From Crossiella sp. SN42 (GTDB taxonomy: Bacteria > Actinomycetota > Actinomycetes > Mycobacteriales > Pseudonocardiaceae): a stretch of DNA of 64,000 bases. The notes under the pieces are model-generated. The model was not told the DNA's origin and made no database searches. It saw only the letters and a program-made list of their open reading frames with translations. The DNA lies in NCBI RefSeq assembly GCF_023897065.1, contig NZ_JAMHIV010000001.1, positions 1 to 64,000 of the forward strand. The letters run 5' to 3'. Made by a program: the position numbers and the translations under genes. This document shows positions 44,870 to 53,876 of this stretch, piece by piece. Positions within the stretch are counted from its first letter, which is position 1; every line of letters begins with the position of its first letter.

Positions 44870-46720
44870 ATGCTCTCAGACCGGCGGTTCGCCGCACCGC
44901 TCGCCGCCGCCGCCGTCGTCGCGTTGACCTTGGCCGGCAACGGTCTTGTCGTCTCCGCGGCGTCGGCGGAGACCACCGCGGTGGGCAGGCAGCTGGAAGA
45001 CCTCAACCGCGGTCTGGTCAGCGTGCGCTCCGGAACCGGCAACCTGGTGTCCTGGCGGCTGTTCGGCACCGAGCCGGCCTCGACCGGGTTCAACGTCTAC
45101 CGCGGCACCACGAAGCTGACCGCCTCGCCGATCACCAGCTCCACGAACTTCCTGGACGCCGGGGCGCCCGCGGACGCCTCGTACACCGTCCGCGCGGTGG
45201 TGGGCGGGGTGGAACAGGCGCCGTCCGAGCCGTCGCTGCGCTTCACCGGGGGCAACCACCTGGACGTGCCGATCTCCCGGCCAGGCAACAACTACACCGC
45301 CGGTGACGCGAGTGTCGGCGACGCGGACGGCGACGGCCAGCACGAGATCTTCCTCAAGTGGGATCCCAGCGACCAGAAGGACAACGCGCAGTCCGGCCGC
45401 ACCAGCAACGTCTACCTCGACGCGTACCGGCTCAACGGAGCACGGCTGTGGCGGATCAACCTCGGCCGCAACATCCGCGCCGGCGCGCACTACACCCAGT
45501 TCCAGGTCTACGACTACGACGGCGACGGCCGGGCCGAGCTGGCGGTCAAGACCGGCGACGGCACGGTCTCCGGCACCGGGGAGGTGATCGGCAACGCCAG
45601 CGCCGACCACCGCAACTCCGACGGCTACATCATCACCGGGCCCGAGTACCTGACCGTGTTCAACGGGCTCACCGGCGCCGTCCGGTCCACGGTGAACTTC
45701 GAGCCCGCCCGCGGCAACATCTGCGACTGGGGCGACTGCAAGGGCAACCGCGGCGACCGGTTCCTGGCCGGCACCGCCTACCTCGACGGGCAGCGGCCCA
45801 GCATCATCATGGGCCGCGGCTACTACGCGAAGAGCACGATCGCGGCCTGGGACTTCCGCGACGGCAAGCTCACCCGGCGCTGGAAGTTCGACTCCGGCAG
45901 CGCGGGCAGGCAGTGGACCGGCCGAGGCACGCACTCCCTGTCCATCGCCGACGTCGACCGCAACGGCACCGACGAGGTCATCTACGGCGGCATGACCATC
46001 AACGCCGACGGCACCGGCCGGTACACCACCGACTTCTACGCCCACGGCGACGCGCTGCACGTGAGCGACTTCGTGCCCGGCCGGCCCGGCCAGGAGATCT
46101 GGCAGATCCACGAGCAGAGCTCCGGCGCCGCCGCCACCCTGCGGGACGCCGCCACCGGCGCCGTCATCATGCGCAAGAACAACACCTGCAACTGCGAGGG
46201 CCCGGCGCGCGGCGTGGCGGGCGATGTCTACGCGGGCAGCCCCGGCGCCGAGTTCTGGGGCAAGGGCACCGGCCTGACCAGCGCGTTCAACTCCGCCGGC
46301 GGCAGCGTCGGACGAGCACCCGCCAGCGCGAACTTCCTTGCCTGGTGGGACGCCGACCCGGTGCGGGAGCTCCTGGACGGCAACCACGTGGACAAGTACG
46401 GCACCCGCGGTGACACCCGCCTGCTCACCGGTTCCGGCGCGCACTCGGTCAACGGCACCAAGTCCACCCCCTCGCTCTCCGGCGACCTGTTCGGCGACTG
46501 GCGCGAGGAGGTCATCCTCCCCCGCGACGACAACGCCGCACTGCGCATCTACGCCACACCGGTCCCGACCGACCGGCGGATCCACACCCTGCTGCACGAC
46601 GCCCAGTACCGGGTGGCCCTCGCCTGGCAGAACACCGCCTACAACCAGCCGCCCCACCCGAGCTTCTTCCTCGGCGACGGCATGAGCACACCGCCGCGGC
46701 CGAACATCCACCTCCGCTGA
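44870..46720 (+). CDS. PL11 rhamnogalacturonan lyase
   Basis: 616 residues, TTGGAGGT ribosome site, signal peptide (AAAAVVALTLAGNGLVVSAA). GRQLEDLNRGLVSVRSGTG and VSWRLFGTEPASTGFNVYR open the enzyme, followed by an eight-bladed propeller with Ca sites (DASVGDADGDGQHEIFLKWD, YDYDGDGRAELAVKTGDGT, IADVDRNGTDEVIYGGM) and SGDLFGDWREEVILP. Full match to the YesW/YesX-type PL11 fold. Splits the Rha-GalA backbone of rhamnogalacturonan I by beta-elimination. In the operon with GH53 and CE12 genes. Confidence 0.95.
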   Translation: MLSDRRFAAPLAAAAVVALTLAGNGLVVSAASAETTAVGRQLEDLNRGLVSVRSGTGNLVSWRLFGTEPASTGFNVYRGTTKLTASPITSSTNFLDAGAPADASYTVRAVVGGVEQAPSEPSLRFTGGNHLDVPISRPGNNYTAGDASVGDADGDGQHEIFLKWDPSDQKDNAQSGRTSNVYLDAYRLNGARLWRINLGRNIRAGAHYTQFQVYDYDGDGRAELAVKTGDGTVSGTGEVIGNASADHRNSDGYIITGPEYLTVFNGLTGAVRSTVNFEPARGNICDWGDCKGNRGDRFLAGTAYLDGQRPSIIMGRGYYAKSTIAAWDFRDGKLTRRWKFDSGSAGRQWTGRGTHSLSIADVDRNGTDEVIYGGMTINADGTGRYTTDFYAHGDALHVSDFVPGRPGQEIWQIHEQSSGAAATLRDAATGAVIMRKNNTCNCEGPARGVAGDVYAGSPGAEFWGKGTGLTSAFNSAGGSVGRAPASANFLAWWDADPVRELLDGNHVDKYGTRGDTRLLTGSGAHSVNGTKSTPSLSGDLFGDWREEVILPRDDNAALRIYATPVPTDRRIHTLLHDAQYRVALAWQNTAYNQPPHPSFFLGDGMSTPPRPNIHLR

Positions 46721-46768
46721 CCCCCGCCGCCACCCGCTCCACACCTCCGCCCCCTGCGAGGAGTCACC

Positions 46769-47659
46769 GTGTCAATGCAACGACGTGCTTTCCTGAGGCT
46801 CAGCACCGCCGCGGCCGCGACCGTGGGCAGTGCCGCCCTGCTCGGCACCGGCCTGGCCGGCGCCGCCCCCCTCTCGCCGCTGGGGACCGCGCCCACCACG
46901 CCGTTCGCCGTGGGTGTGCGCCAGTACAGCTGGACGCGCGGCAGCCGCCGGATCAACACCTACGTCTACTACCCCGCCGCCGGCGCCGCGGGCGGCAACC
47001 CGGTGACCAACGCCCCGGTCGCCAACGGTGTCTTCCCCGTCTACAACTTCACCCACGGCTTCGGCAGCAGCCCGCAGAACTCCCTGTTCATCATCCGGGC
47101 GCTGGCCTCGGCGGGCTTCGTGGTCCCCGCCCCGCACTTCAACCACAACTTCACCGACGTCAACAACGGCAACACCTCCAAGGACGTCTCGCAGGTCCTC
47201 ACCAACACCCTCGCCCTCAACGCCAGCGGTCCGCTGGCCGGGCACATCAACACCAGCGTCGGCGTCGGCGTCTCGGGCCACTCCCTGGGCGGCATGGTCA
47301 CCCACGGCCTGCTGACCCGCTGGCCCGACAGCCGGATCATCTCCGCCACCCCGCAGTCCTGTGTGGACATGGGCAACCCGTCGAGCTCGGTCACCGCCAA
47401 GGTCCTGTTCGTCCACGGCGACCGGGACTCCACCACCTCGTACTCCTCGGCCCGGCAGGCCTACACCGAGATGCAGTGGCCCAAGGCCTTCCTCACCTTC
47501 CTCGGCGGCAGCCACACCAGCTTCTGGAGCGACCAGCGCTTCCCCAGGACCGCCGTCGACTGGGCCCGCTGGACCATGTACGGCGACACCGCCGCACGGG
47601 ACCGCCTCCCCGCTGACGCGGCCGGCCCCAGGACCAAGTGGGAAGCCCGGCTGGGCTGA
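46769..47659 (+). CDS. Secreted alpha/beta hydrolase (cutinase/PET-hydrolase-like)
   Basis: 296 residues, GTG with GAGGAG upstream. N-terminus MSMQRRAFLRLSTAAAA is Tat-like, with cleavage near AGAAP. FTHGFGSSPQNSLFIIRALA (oxyanion loop), nucleophile elbow GVSGHSLGGMVTHG, Asp in VHGDRDSTT and His in LGGSHTSFW complete the triad. Resembles chlorophyllase/cutinase-like esterases. In a pectin cluster it may remove acetyl or feruloyl groups; this is inferred from position. The strong hairpin behind it probably ends the first transcript. Confidence 0.85.
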   Translation: MSMQRRAFLRLSTAAAATVGSAALLGTGLAGAAPLSPLGTAPTTPFAVGVRQYSWTRGSRRINTYVYYPAAGAAGGNPVTNAPVANGVFPVYNFTHGFGSSPQNSLFIIRALASAGFVVPAPHFNHNFTDVNNGNTSKDVSQVLTNTLALNASGPLAGHINTSVGVGVSGHSLGGMVTHGLLTRWPDSRIISATPQSCVDMGNPSSSVTAKVLFVHGDRDSTTSYSSARQAYTEMQWPKAFLTFLGGSHTSFWSDQRFPRTAVDWARWTMYGDTAARDRLPADAAGPRTKWEARLG

Positions 47660-47666
47660 CACCTCC

Positions 47667-47704
47667 GCTGTGCTGGGCGACCCGCGCCGGTCGCCCAGCA
47701 CAGC
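47667..47704. terminator. Perfect 16-bp terminator hairpin
   Basis: GCTGTGCTGGGCGACC (47667-47682), 6-base loop CGCGCC, and the exact complement (47689-47704), starting 8 bases after the hydrolase stop. Divides the PL11 part from the GH43 part of the cluster. Confidence 0.8.
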
Positions 47705-47738
47705 GGCAAGGCCTTCGCGACCAGACTGGACGGGTTCG

Positions 47739-48794
47739 ATGACACAGTCTTTCCACGGCAGCACCACACCGCGCCGCCGCCGCAACGCATTCGTCCTCGC
47801 CTGCGCGCTGATTCTCAACGGCGTCGCTGGACCGTCGGCGGACGCGGCGCAGGCGCCGAAGTACGCCGGCTACCTGTTCTCCTACTTCACCGGCGAGAAC
47901 TCCGCCAGCGGTGAGCAGGTCTACTTCGCACTCAGCCAGGGCAACGACCCGACGCGATGGCGGCAGCTCAACGGCGGACGGCCGGTGCTGACCTCCGGCG
48001 TCGGCACCCGCGGCGTGCGCGACCCGTTCATCATCCGCTCACCGCGGGGCGACAAGTTCTACCAGATCGCCACCGACCTGCGGATGTACGGCAACGGCAA
48101 CTGGGACCAGGTCCAGCGGACCGGCAGCAAGTCCATCGTGGTCTGGGAGTCGGCCGACCTGGTGAACTGGAGTGCCCCCCGCCTGGCGCGGGTCTCACCG
48201 GACACCGCGGGGAACACGTGGGCGCCGGAGGCCTACTACGACGAAGGTCTCGGTCAGTTCGTCGTGTTCTGGGCGTCAAAGCTGTACTCCGCCAACGATC
48301 CGAACCACACCGCCAAGACCTACAACCGGATGATGTACGCCACGACGTCGGACTTCCGCACCTTCAGCGCGCCACAGGTCTGGGTCGACAAGGGCTACTC
48401 GACGATCGACTCCACGCTCACCAAGCACAACGGCGTCTACTACCGCTTCACCAAGGACGAGCGGAGCTCCGCGCAGTCCGCCTGCGGCAAGTTCGTCCTC
48501 GCGGAGAAGTCGGCGACGATCCTCAACCGCGGCTACTCCTTCGTCGCCGAGTGCCTCGGGAACAACGCGATCCGTCAGGGCGAGGGGCCGCTGGTCTTCA
48601 AGTCCAACACCGAAGAGCGCTGGTACATGTTCATCGACGAGTACGGCGGCCGGGGCTACGTCCCGTTCACCACCACCGACCTGAACACCCGCCGGTGGAC
48701 GCCCGTCGCCGGCTACACCATGCCCGGCCGCCCGCGCCACGGCACCGTCCTGCCACTCACCCAGGCCGAGTACGACCGCCTGCTGCACCGCTGA
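47739..48794 (+). CDS. Secreted GH43-like five-bladed propeller glycosidase
   Basis: 351 residues. Signal peptide (RRRRNAFVLACALILNGVAG). Five-bladed propeller with GVRDPFIIRSPRGDKFYQIA, SIVVWESADLVNWS, TWAPEAYYDEGLGQFVVFW, STIDSTLTKHNGVYYRF and RQGEGPLVFKSN, giving the Asp, Asp and Glu positions of GH43. Likely an arabinosidase/arabinanase or exo-galactosidase acting on pectin side chains (GH43_34-like in style). The subfamily cannot be fixed by eye. 24 bases before the next GH43 gene. Confidence 0.85.
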   Translation: MTQSFHGSTTPRRRRNAFVLACALILNGVAGPSADAAQAPKYAGYLFSYFTGENSASGEQVYFALSQGNDPTRWRQLNGGRPVLTSGVGTRGVRDPFIIRSPRGDKFYQIATDLRMYGNGNWDQVQRTGSKSIVVWESADLVNWSAPRLARVSPDTAGNTWAPEAYYDEGLGQFVVFWASKLYSANDPNHTAKTYNRMMYATTSDFRTFSAPQVWVDKGYSTIDSTLTKHNGVYYRFTKDERSSAQSACGKFVLAEKSATILNRGYSFVAECLGNNAIRQGEGPLVFKSNTEERWYMFIDEYGGRGYVPFTTTDLNTRRWTPVAGYTMPGRPRHGTVLPLTQAEYDRLLHR

Positions 48795-48818
48795 ACCCAC
48801 CGGTTCGAAGGAGAGCAC

Positions 48819-50282
48819 ATGACCCGCTGGCTGGCGGTCATCCTCGCGTTGTGCACCGTCCTGGCACTGACACCGGCCGCCTCGGCCGCGCCCGGCAGGC
48901 CGTTCACCAACCCGGTCAAGCCGGTCAAGGGCGCCGATCCGTGGATCGCCTTCCACGAGGGCAGCTACTACCTGATCTCCACGACCTTCACCAACACCCT
49001 GACGATGCGCAAGTCGCCGACGCTCGCGGGGTTGCCGACCGCGCCGAGCGTGCAGGTGTGGCAGGACACCACCGCATCGCGCGGGACGAACTTCTGGGCA
49101 CCGGAGATCCACTTCCTGAACAACCGGTGGTATCTGTACTACTCCGCCGCGCGGGTTGGCGCGGCGTGCTGCGACACGCAGCGGACGCACGTGCTGGAAA
49201 GCGCGGGCACCGACCCGCTCGGGCCGTACACATACAAGAACATGCTGACCGGCGCGAGCCTGACGCCGGGCGGGTGGCTGATCGACGCCAGCCCGATGCG
49301 GCTCAACGGCTCGCTCTACCTGATGGGCAGCGGCTTCATCAACGGCAGCCCGCAGAGCCTGGTGATCGCACCGATGAGCAACCCGTACACGCTCAGCGGC
49401 GACTTCAGCGTCATCTCGCAGCCGACGTACCCCTGGGAGCGGTCCGGGAAGCCGGTCAACGAAGGTCCGGTCGCCCTGCAGCGCGACGGTCGCACGCACG
49501 TCGTCTTCTCGGCGAGCGCCTGTGGCACTCCCGACTACCAGCTCGGTCTGCTGACCTACACCAGCGGTGACCCGCGCGCCGCGTCCTCGTGGGCCAAGGC
49601 GGCGAACCCGATCTTCCAGCGCAACGACGCGAACCGGGTCTACGGCCCTGGGCACAACGGCTTCTTCACCTCGCCGGACGGCACCGAGAGCTGGATCGTC
49701 TACCACGCCAACAACTCCGCCGATGGCGGCTGTGGCAACGCCCGCACCACCAGGGCGCAGAAGTTCACCTGGAACGCCGACGGCACGCCGAACCTCGGCA
49801 CGCCGGTCAGGACGGGCGCGACGCTCAACGGACCGGCCGGTGAGACCGCCGCGACCCCCACCGCGTACCGGATCGTCAACCGCAACAGCGGCAAGTGCCT
49901 CAACGTCAAGGACTCCTCGACCGCCGACGGCGGCGACGTGGTCCAGCACTTCTGCGACGGCGGCCTGAACCAGCGGTGGCGCATCGAGGACCTGGGCAAC
50001 GACACGAGCCGCGTGGTCAACGTCCGCAGCGGCAAGGCGCTGGACGTCAACGCCTGCGGCACCGGCGACGGCGCCAACATCCAGCAGTGGGCGTGGCGGA
50101 ACAACACCTGCCAGCAGTGGCGCCTGATCGTCAGCGCCCAGGACGGCTGGGTGCGGCTGCACAACGTCAACAGCGGCAAGGTCGCCGACGTGGCGAACTG
50201 CGGCACCGGCGACGGCGCCGACGTCCGCCAGTGGAGCTGGCTGGACAACAACTGCCAGCAGTGGCAGTTGGTGCCGGCCTGA
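48819..50282 (+). CDS. GH43 alpha-L-arabinofuranosidase-like enzyme with ricin-type CBM13
   Basis: 487 residues, signal peptide (LAVILALCTVLALTPAASAA). GH43 propeller: PVKGADPWIAFHEGSYYL (base Asp), NFWAPEIHFLNNRWYLYY, GWLIDASPMRLNG (pKa Asp), PVNEGPVALQRDG (acid Glu). From about residue 350 a ricin-B trefoil (CBM13) with three repeats, each with a Q-x-W motif (LNQRWRI, CQQWRL, CQQWQL). GH43 plus CBM13 is typical of exo-arabinofuranosidases that trim arabinan or arabinoxylan. Last gene of the pectin block. Confidence 0.9.
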   Translation: MTRWLAVILALCTVLALTPAASAAPGRPFTNPVKPVKGADPWIAFHEGSYYLISTTFTNTLTMRKSPTLAGLPTAPSVQVWQDTTASRGTNFWAPEIHFLNNRWYLYYSAARVGAACCDTQRTHVLESAGTDPLGPYTYKNMLTGASLTPGGWLIDASPMRLNGSLYLMGSGFINGSPQSLVIAPMSNPYTLSGDFSVISQPTYPWERSGKPVNEGPVALQRDGRTHVVFSASACGTPDYQLGLLTYTSGDPRAASSWAKAANPIFQRNDANRVYGPGHNGFFTSPDGTESWIVYHANNSADGGCGNARTTRAQKFTWNADGTPNLGTPVRTGATLNGPAGETAATPTAYRIVNRNSGKCLNVKDSSTADGGDVVQHFCDGGLNQRWRIEDLGNDTSRVVNVRSGKALDVNACGTGDGANIQQWAWRNNTCQQWRLIVSAQDGWVRLHNVNSGKVADVANCGTGDGADVRQWSWLDNNCQQWQLVPA

Positions 50283-50284
50283 CA

Positions 50285-50690
50285 CCTGGGGTGGCTCACC
50301 GGACTGACCCTGGCCTGCGGGTTGCGCGCCGCCGGAGTGCCGGCGCGGGTGCTGGACGCCGCCGCCAGCCCGGCCACGACCTCGCGCGCGCTGGGCCTGC
50401 AACCACGCGGGGTGGAGGTGCTCGACCGGCTCGGCGCGCTCGCCGACCTCCCCGCGCGGGCGCTCCCCGTGCTCAACGTCGACATCGCGGTCTCCGGCCG
50501 GACGCTCGCCCAGCTCCGGGTCGGCCGACAGACCCGGTTGGGCGGGCAGCCCGGCCTGTTGATGTCCCAGGCCACGATCAAGCAGGTGTTGCGCGCGCGG
50601 CTCGGTCAACTCGGCGGCGGCGTCGCGGTGCGCGTGGGCGCCGGGGTGGTCCGGGCTGGGTGGCGGGCCGCGCCGTCGCCCCGGCGGCGC
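50285..50690 (+). pseudogene. Fragment of an FAD-dependent monooxygenase gene
   Basis: Reads GLTLACGLRAAGVPARVLDA then ATTSRALGLQPRGVEVLDRL and GLLMSQATIKQVLRARLGQL. This is the N-terminal FAD domain of PHBH-type aromatic monooxygenases, without its start and GxGxxG and without the C-terminal two thirds. Ends at the GntR gene. Remnant only; no other feature lies in this gap. Confidence 0.65.
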
Positions 50691-50708
50691 GGCCGGCCCA
50701 CGGTCCGG

Positions 50709-51431
50709 TCAGCGGCCCGGTCGCCGGGACCTCGCGCGCACCGCCATGTCGTCGATGTCCTTCGACGCCTTGGCCAGCAGGTCGAGCATGGCCAGTTCGG
50801 CGCGCGGCGCGTCCCCCTCGCGCACGGCCTCGAGCACGGCGCGGTGGCTGGGCACCGGGTCGTCGGCGCCGGCGTGGGCGTGCACCAGACGGTCGCGGGC
50901 GCGCAGGCCGGGTTCCAGCAGCAGGTCCATGCGCGCGAACAGCTCGTTGCCGGTGGCGGTGAGCAGGGCGCGGTGGAAGGCCGCGTCGGCTTCCGCGGCT
51001 GCCGCGGCGTCGTCACCGGTGGAGGCCATGGCCTCCAGCGCGGCGTCGAGGGCCGCCAGGTCCGCCTCGGTGCGCCGCAGGGCCGCGCGGCGGGCGACCG
51101 CGGGCTCGATGACCGACCGCAGGTCCGCCAGGTCGTGCAGGACCCGCTCGGCGTCGCCGCCGTCGATGCGCCAGTCGATCACGTCGGCGTCGAGCAGGTT
51201 CCACGCCGAGCGGGGGCGCACGAACGTGCCGCGCTTCTGCCGGGCGTCCACCAGACCCTTGCCGGTCAACACCTTCAGCGCCTCCCGCAGCGCCGTGAGG
51301 CTGACGTCCAGCTCCTCCCGCAGCGCCGGCAGGCTCAGCACGTCGCCGGGCGCGTACTGCCCGCCCACGATCCGTGAGCCGATGTCCTGCACCACTTGGT
51401 AGTGCACGCCGCGGCCGGTGTAGCGCGCCAT
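50709..51431 (-). CDS. GntR-family regulator (FadR/FCD) of the galactoside operon
   Basis: 240 residues from ATG 51431 (GGGAGG upstream). Winged helix: DIGSRIVGGQYAPGDVLSLP, EELDVSLTALREALKVLTGK, RQKRGTFV. FCD domain: LADLRSVIEPAVARRAALRR, EADAAFHRALLTATGNEL, PSHRAVLEAVREGD. Divergent from the GH35-ABC operon with an AT-rich palindromic stretch between, so it probably controls that operon in response to a sugar or sugar acid. Confidence 0.9.
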   Translation of the reverse strand: MARYTGRGVHYQVVQDIGSRIVGGQYAPGDVLSLPALREELDVSLTALREALKVLTGKGLVDARQKRGTFVRPRSAWNLLDADVIDWRIDGGDAERVLHDLADLRSVIEPAVARRAALRRTEADLAALDAALEAMASTGDDAAAAAEADAAFHRALLTATGNELFARMDLLLEPGLRARDRLVHAHAGADDPVPSHRAVLEAVREGDAPRAELAMLDLLAKASKDIDDMAVRARSRRPGR

Positions 51432-51471
51432 GTTGCCTCCCACGGTGATGGCAACCAGCCTAGCTGACACC

Positions 51472-51518
51472 ATTAATTACGAATAATTCTTGACAGCGGA
51501 GTGGCCACTGCCCACGAT
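51472..51518 (+). promoter_or_regulatory. Promoter and probable GntR site of the GH35-ABC operon
   Basis: TTGACA (51490-51495), 17-base spacer and CACGAT (51513-51518) make a good promoter. Immediately upstream ATTAATTACGAATAATTC (51472-51489) is an AT-rich imperfect inverted repeat, striking in this GC-rich DNA, suited for the divergent GntR regulator. Confidence 0.55.
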
Positions 51519-51554
51519 GAACCGGCCGCTGACCACAGGAGTTCAGGAGCGCCC

Positions 51555-53876
51555 ATGCTCTCGCTGCACGCTCATGATCCCGTCCCACCGCTGATGCGAC
51601 ACCTGCCGATGGGCACCGCCCCCGGCGACGCCAGGCCGGTCCAGGTGGACAGCCGAGCGCTGAGCCGCGATGGCCGCCCTTGGCTGCCCGTGATGGGCGA
51701 GTTCCACTTCAGCCGCTTCCCCGAACCGCTGTGGCGGCGCGAGCTGCTGTTGATGAGGGCAGGCGGGATCGGCCTGGTCGCCACCTACCTGTTCTGGAAC
51801 CACCACGAGGAGTCCCGCGGGCACTACCGCTTCGACGGCAACCGCGACATCCGGCGGTTCGTCGAGCTGTGCGCCGAGCTCGGCCTCGCCGTGTCGGTGC
51901 GCATCGGCCCGTGGGCGCACGGCGAGTGCCGCAACGGCGGCTTCCCGGACTGGCTGTCCACTGTGGACTGCACACCGCGCACCGACGACCCCGCCTACCT
52001 CGCGCTGGTGCGGCCCTACTACGCGGCGATCGCCGAGCAGCTGGCCGGGCTGTGCTGGGGTGACGGCGGCCCGGTCCTCGTGGCGCAGGTGGACAACGAG
52101 CTGTACGACCAGCCCGGCCACCTGGCCACGCTGCGCGCGATCGCCGAGGAGGCGGGCATCGGCGCGCCCCTGTGGACGGCGACCGGCTGGGGCGCCGCGC
52201 AGCTCCCGCCCGACGTGGTGCTCCCCCTCTACGGCGGCTACCCCGAGGCGTTCTGGGTGGAGGCCACCGACGGGTGGGCGCGCGAGATGCGCAGGCACTA
52301 CTTCCCCACCCCGATCCGGGACGACCACGCCATCGGCGCCGACCTGCGCACCACCGCACCGGAGGGCAGCGGCCCGGACGACAGCCGCTATCCCTACGCG
52401 ACCTGCGAACTGGGCGGCGGCATGGCCATCGCCTACCACCGCCGACCGCTCATCCCGGCCGCCGACGTCTCGGCCCTGGCGCTGGCCAAGCTCGCGAGCG
52501 GGTCGGCGTGGCAGGGCTACTACCTCTACCACGGCTGTTCCCAGCGGCTGGACCTCGCGACCACCAACCAGGAGTCGCACGCCACCGGCTACCCCAACGA
52601 CCTGCCGGTGGTGAACTACGACTTCCAGGCGCCGCTGGGCGAGTACGGGCAGGTGCGGCCGTCGTTCGCGGCGCTGCGACTTCAGCACCTGTTCCTGCGC
52701 GACTGCGGCGCCGACCTCGCCCCCGCCGAGCTGCACCTGCCCGCCGCGCAGCCGTCGAGCCTGGACGACCGGCGCACCCCGCGCTGGTCGGTGCGGTGGA
52801 GCGGCGGCCCGGCGTTCCTGTTCGTCAACAACCACCAGCCGCACGAGCAGCTGCCCGACCACCACGACGTGCGCTTCGAGATCACGCTCGGCGGCGAGAC
52901 CGTGCGGCTGCCCGCCGACGGCGTGACGATCCCGTCCGGGGCCCACTTCGCCTGGCCGATCGGTCACCGCGTCGGCCGGGTCGAGCTGGCCTGGGCCAGC
53001 GCGATGCCAGTGGCCCGGTTCACCTGGGACGGCGTGCCCACGGCCGTGTTCGTCGCCACCGCGGGCATCACCCCGCAGTTCGCCCTGCCCGAGGGGACGC
53101 GGGTGACCGGCGCCCCGGTCGACGACCGGGGCGTGGTCACGGTCGCCCGGCCCGGACCGGGCGCCGTGGTCACCGCCACCACGCCCGAAGGCGCGGTGGC
53201 GCGGTTGCTGGTGCTGGACGAGGAGAACGGCCTGCGGTTGCAACGCGTTGCGCTGGCCGGGGTGGACACGCTGGTGCTCTGCGACGAACCCCTGGTGGTC
53301 GACGGGGACGCGGCCTGGGTGGAGACGACCGCGGAGCGCCTCGACGTGTCCTTCCTGCCCGCGCCCGAGCAGGTCACCGGGGCGACGCACGGCGCGTTCA
53401 CCCAGATCCGCCGCACCGTGCCGGGGACCTCGCACGAACCGGTGTGCACACCGGTGCGCGCCGGGGCGCAGCCACCGCCTGCCAGGGTGGGCGGCGGCCA
53501 GCACCGGGCCTCGGCGCCGCTGGACGCGGACTTCGAGCACGCCGCCGTCTTCCACCTCGACGTGCCGGCCGCGGCGCTGCACGGCGAGGACGAGGTCCTG
53601 CTGGTGCTCGGCTACACCGGGGACGTGGCCCGCGCGTACGTCGGCGGACGGCTCGTGGCCGACCACTTCTGGCACGGCCCCGAGTGGGAGATCGGCCTGC
53701 GCCGCTTCGCCGGCCAGGTGGTGGCGCACGGCGTCGAGATCAGGGTCCTGCCCCGCCCGTCGGACAGCGCCGTGTACGTGGACCACTCGGTGCGCGCCCA
53801 GCACAAAGCCGCGCTGGACACCGCCCGCCTCGACTCGGTCCGGCTGGTGCGCCGCGCGCGGGTCGAGCTGTGGTGA
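51555..53876 (+). CDS. GH35 beta-galactosidase, cytoplasmic
   Basis: 773 residues from ATG 51555 with CAGGAG upstream; no signal peptide. TIM barrel with LPVMGEFHFSRFPEPLWRRE, YLFWNHHEESRGHYRFDGNR, RIGPWAHGECRNGGFPDWL, acid/base Glu in VAQVDNELYDQ (near 182) and nucleophile Glu in YATCELGGGM (near 285), followed by beta domains to the end. GH35 enzymes remove terminal beta-galactose. As the first gene of an ABC importer operon it would act on imported galacto-oligosaccharides. Overlaps the next start (GTGA). Confidence 0.92.
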   Translation: MLSLHAHDPVPPLMRHLPMGTAPGDARPVQVDSRALSRDGRPWLPVMGEFHFSRFPEPLWRRELLLMRAGGIGLVATYLFWNHHEESRGHYRFDGNRDIRRFVELCAELGLAVSVRIGPWAHGECRNGGFPDWLSTVDCTPRTDDPAYLALVRPYYAAIAEQLAGLCWGDGGPVLVAQVDNELYDQPGHLATLRAIAEEAGIGAPLWTATGWGAAQLPPDVVLPLYGGYPEAFWVEATDGWAREMRRHYFPTPIRDDHAIGADLRTTAPEGSGPDDSRYPYATCELGGGMAIAYHRRPLIPAADVSALALAKLASGSAWQGYYLYHGCSQRLDLATTNQESHATGYPNDLPVVNYDFQAPLGEYGQVRPSFAALRLQHLFLRDCGADLAPAELHLPAAQPSSLDDRRTPRWSVRWSGGPAFLFVNNHQPHEQLPDHHDVRFEITLGGETVRLPADGVTIPSGAHFAWPIGHRVGRVELAWASAMPVARFTWDGVPTAVFVATAGITPQFALPEGTRVTGAPVDDRGVVTVARPGPGAVVTATTPEGAVARLLVLDEENGLRLQRVALAGVDTLVLCDEPLVVDGDAAWVETTAERLDVSFLPAPEQVTGATHGAFTQIRRTVPGTSHEPVCTPVRAGAQPPPARVGGGQHRASAPLDADFEHAAVFHLDVPAAALHGEDEVLLVLGYTGDVARAYVGGRLVADHFWHGPEWEIGLRRFAGQVVAHGVEIRVLPRPSDSAVYVDHSVRAQHKAALDTARLDSVRLVRRARVELW

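Noticed and set aside
44876-46744. Long minus-strand frame across the PL11 gene
   Set aside because: Composition-driven shadow; the plus strand encodes a full PL11 lyase with signal peptide and ribosome site.
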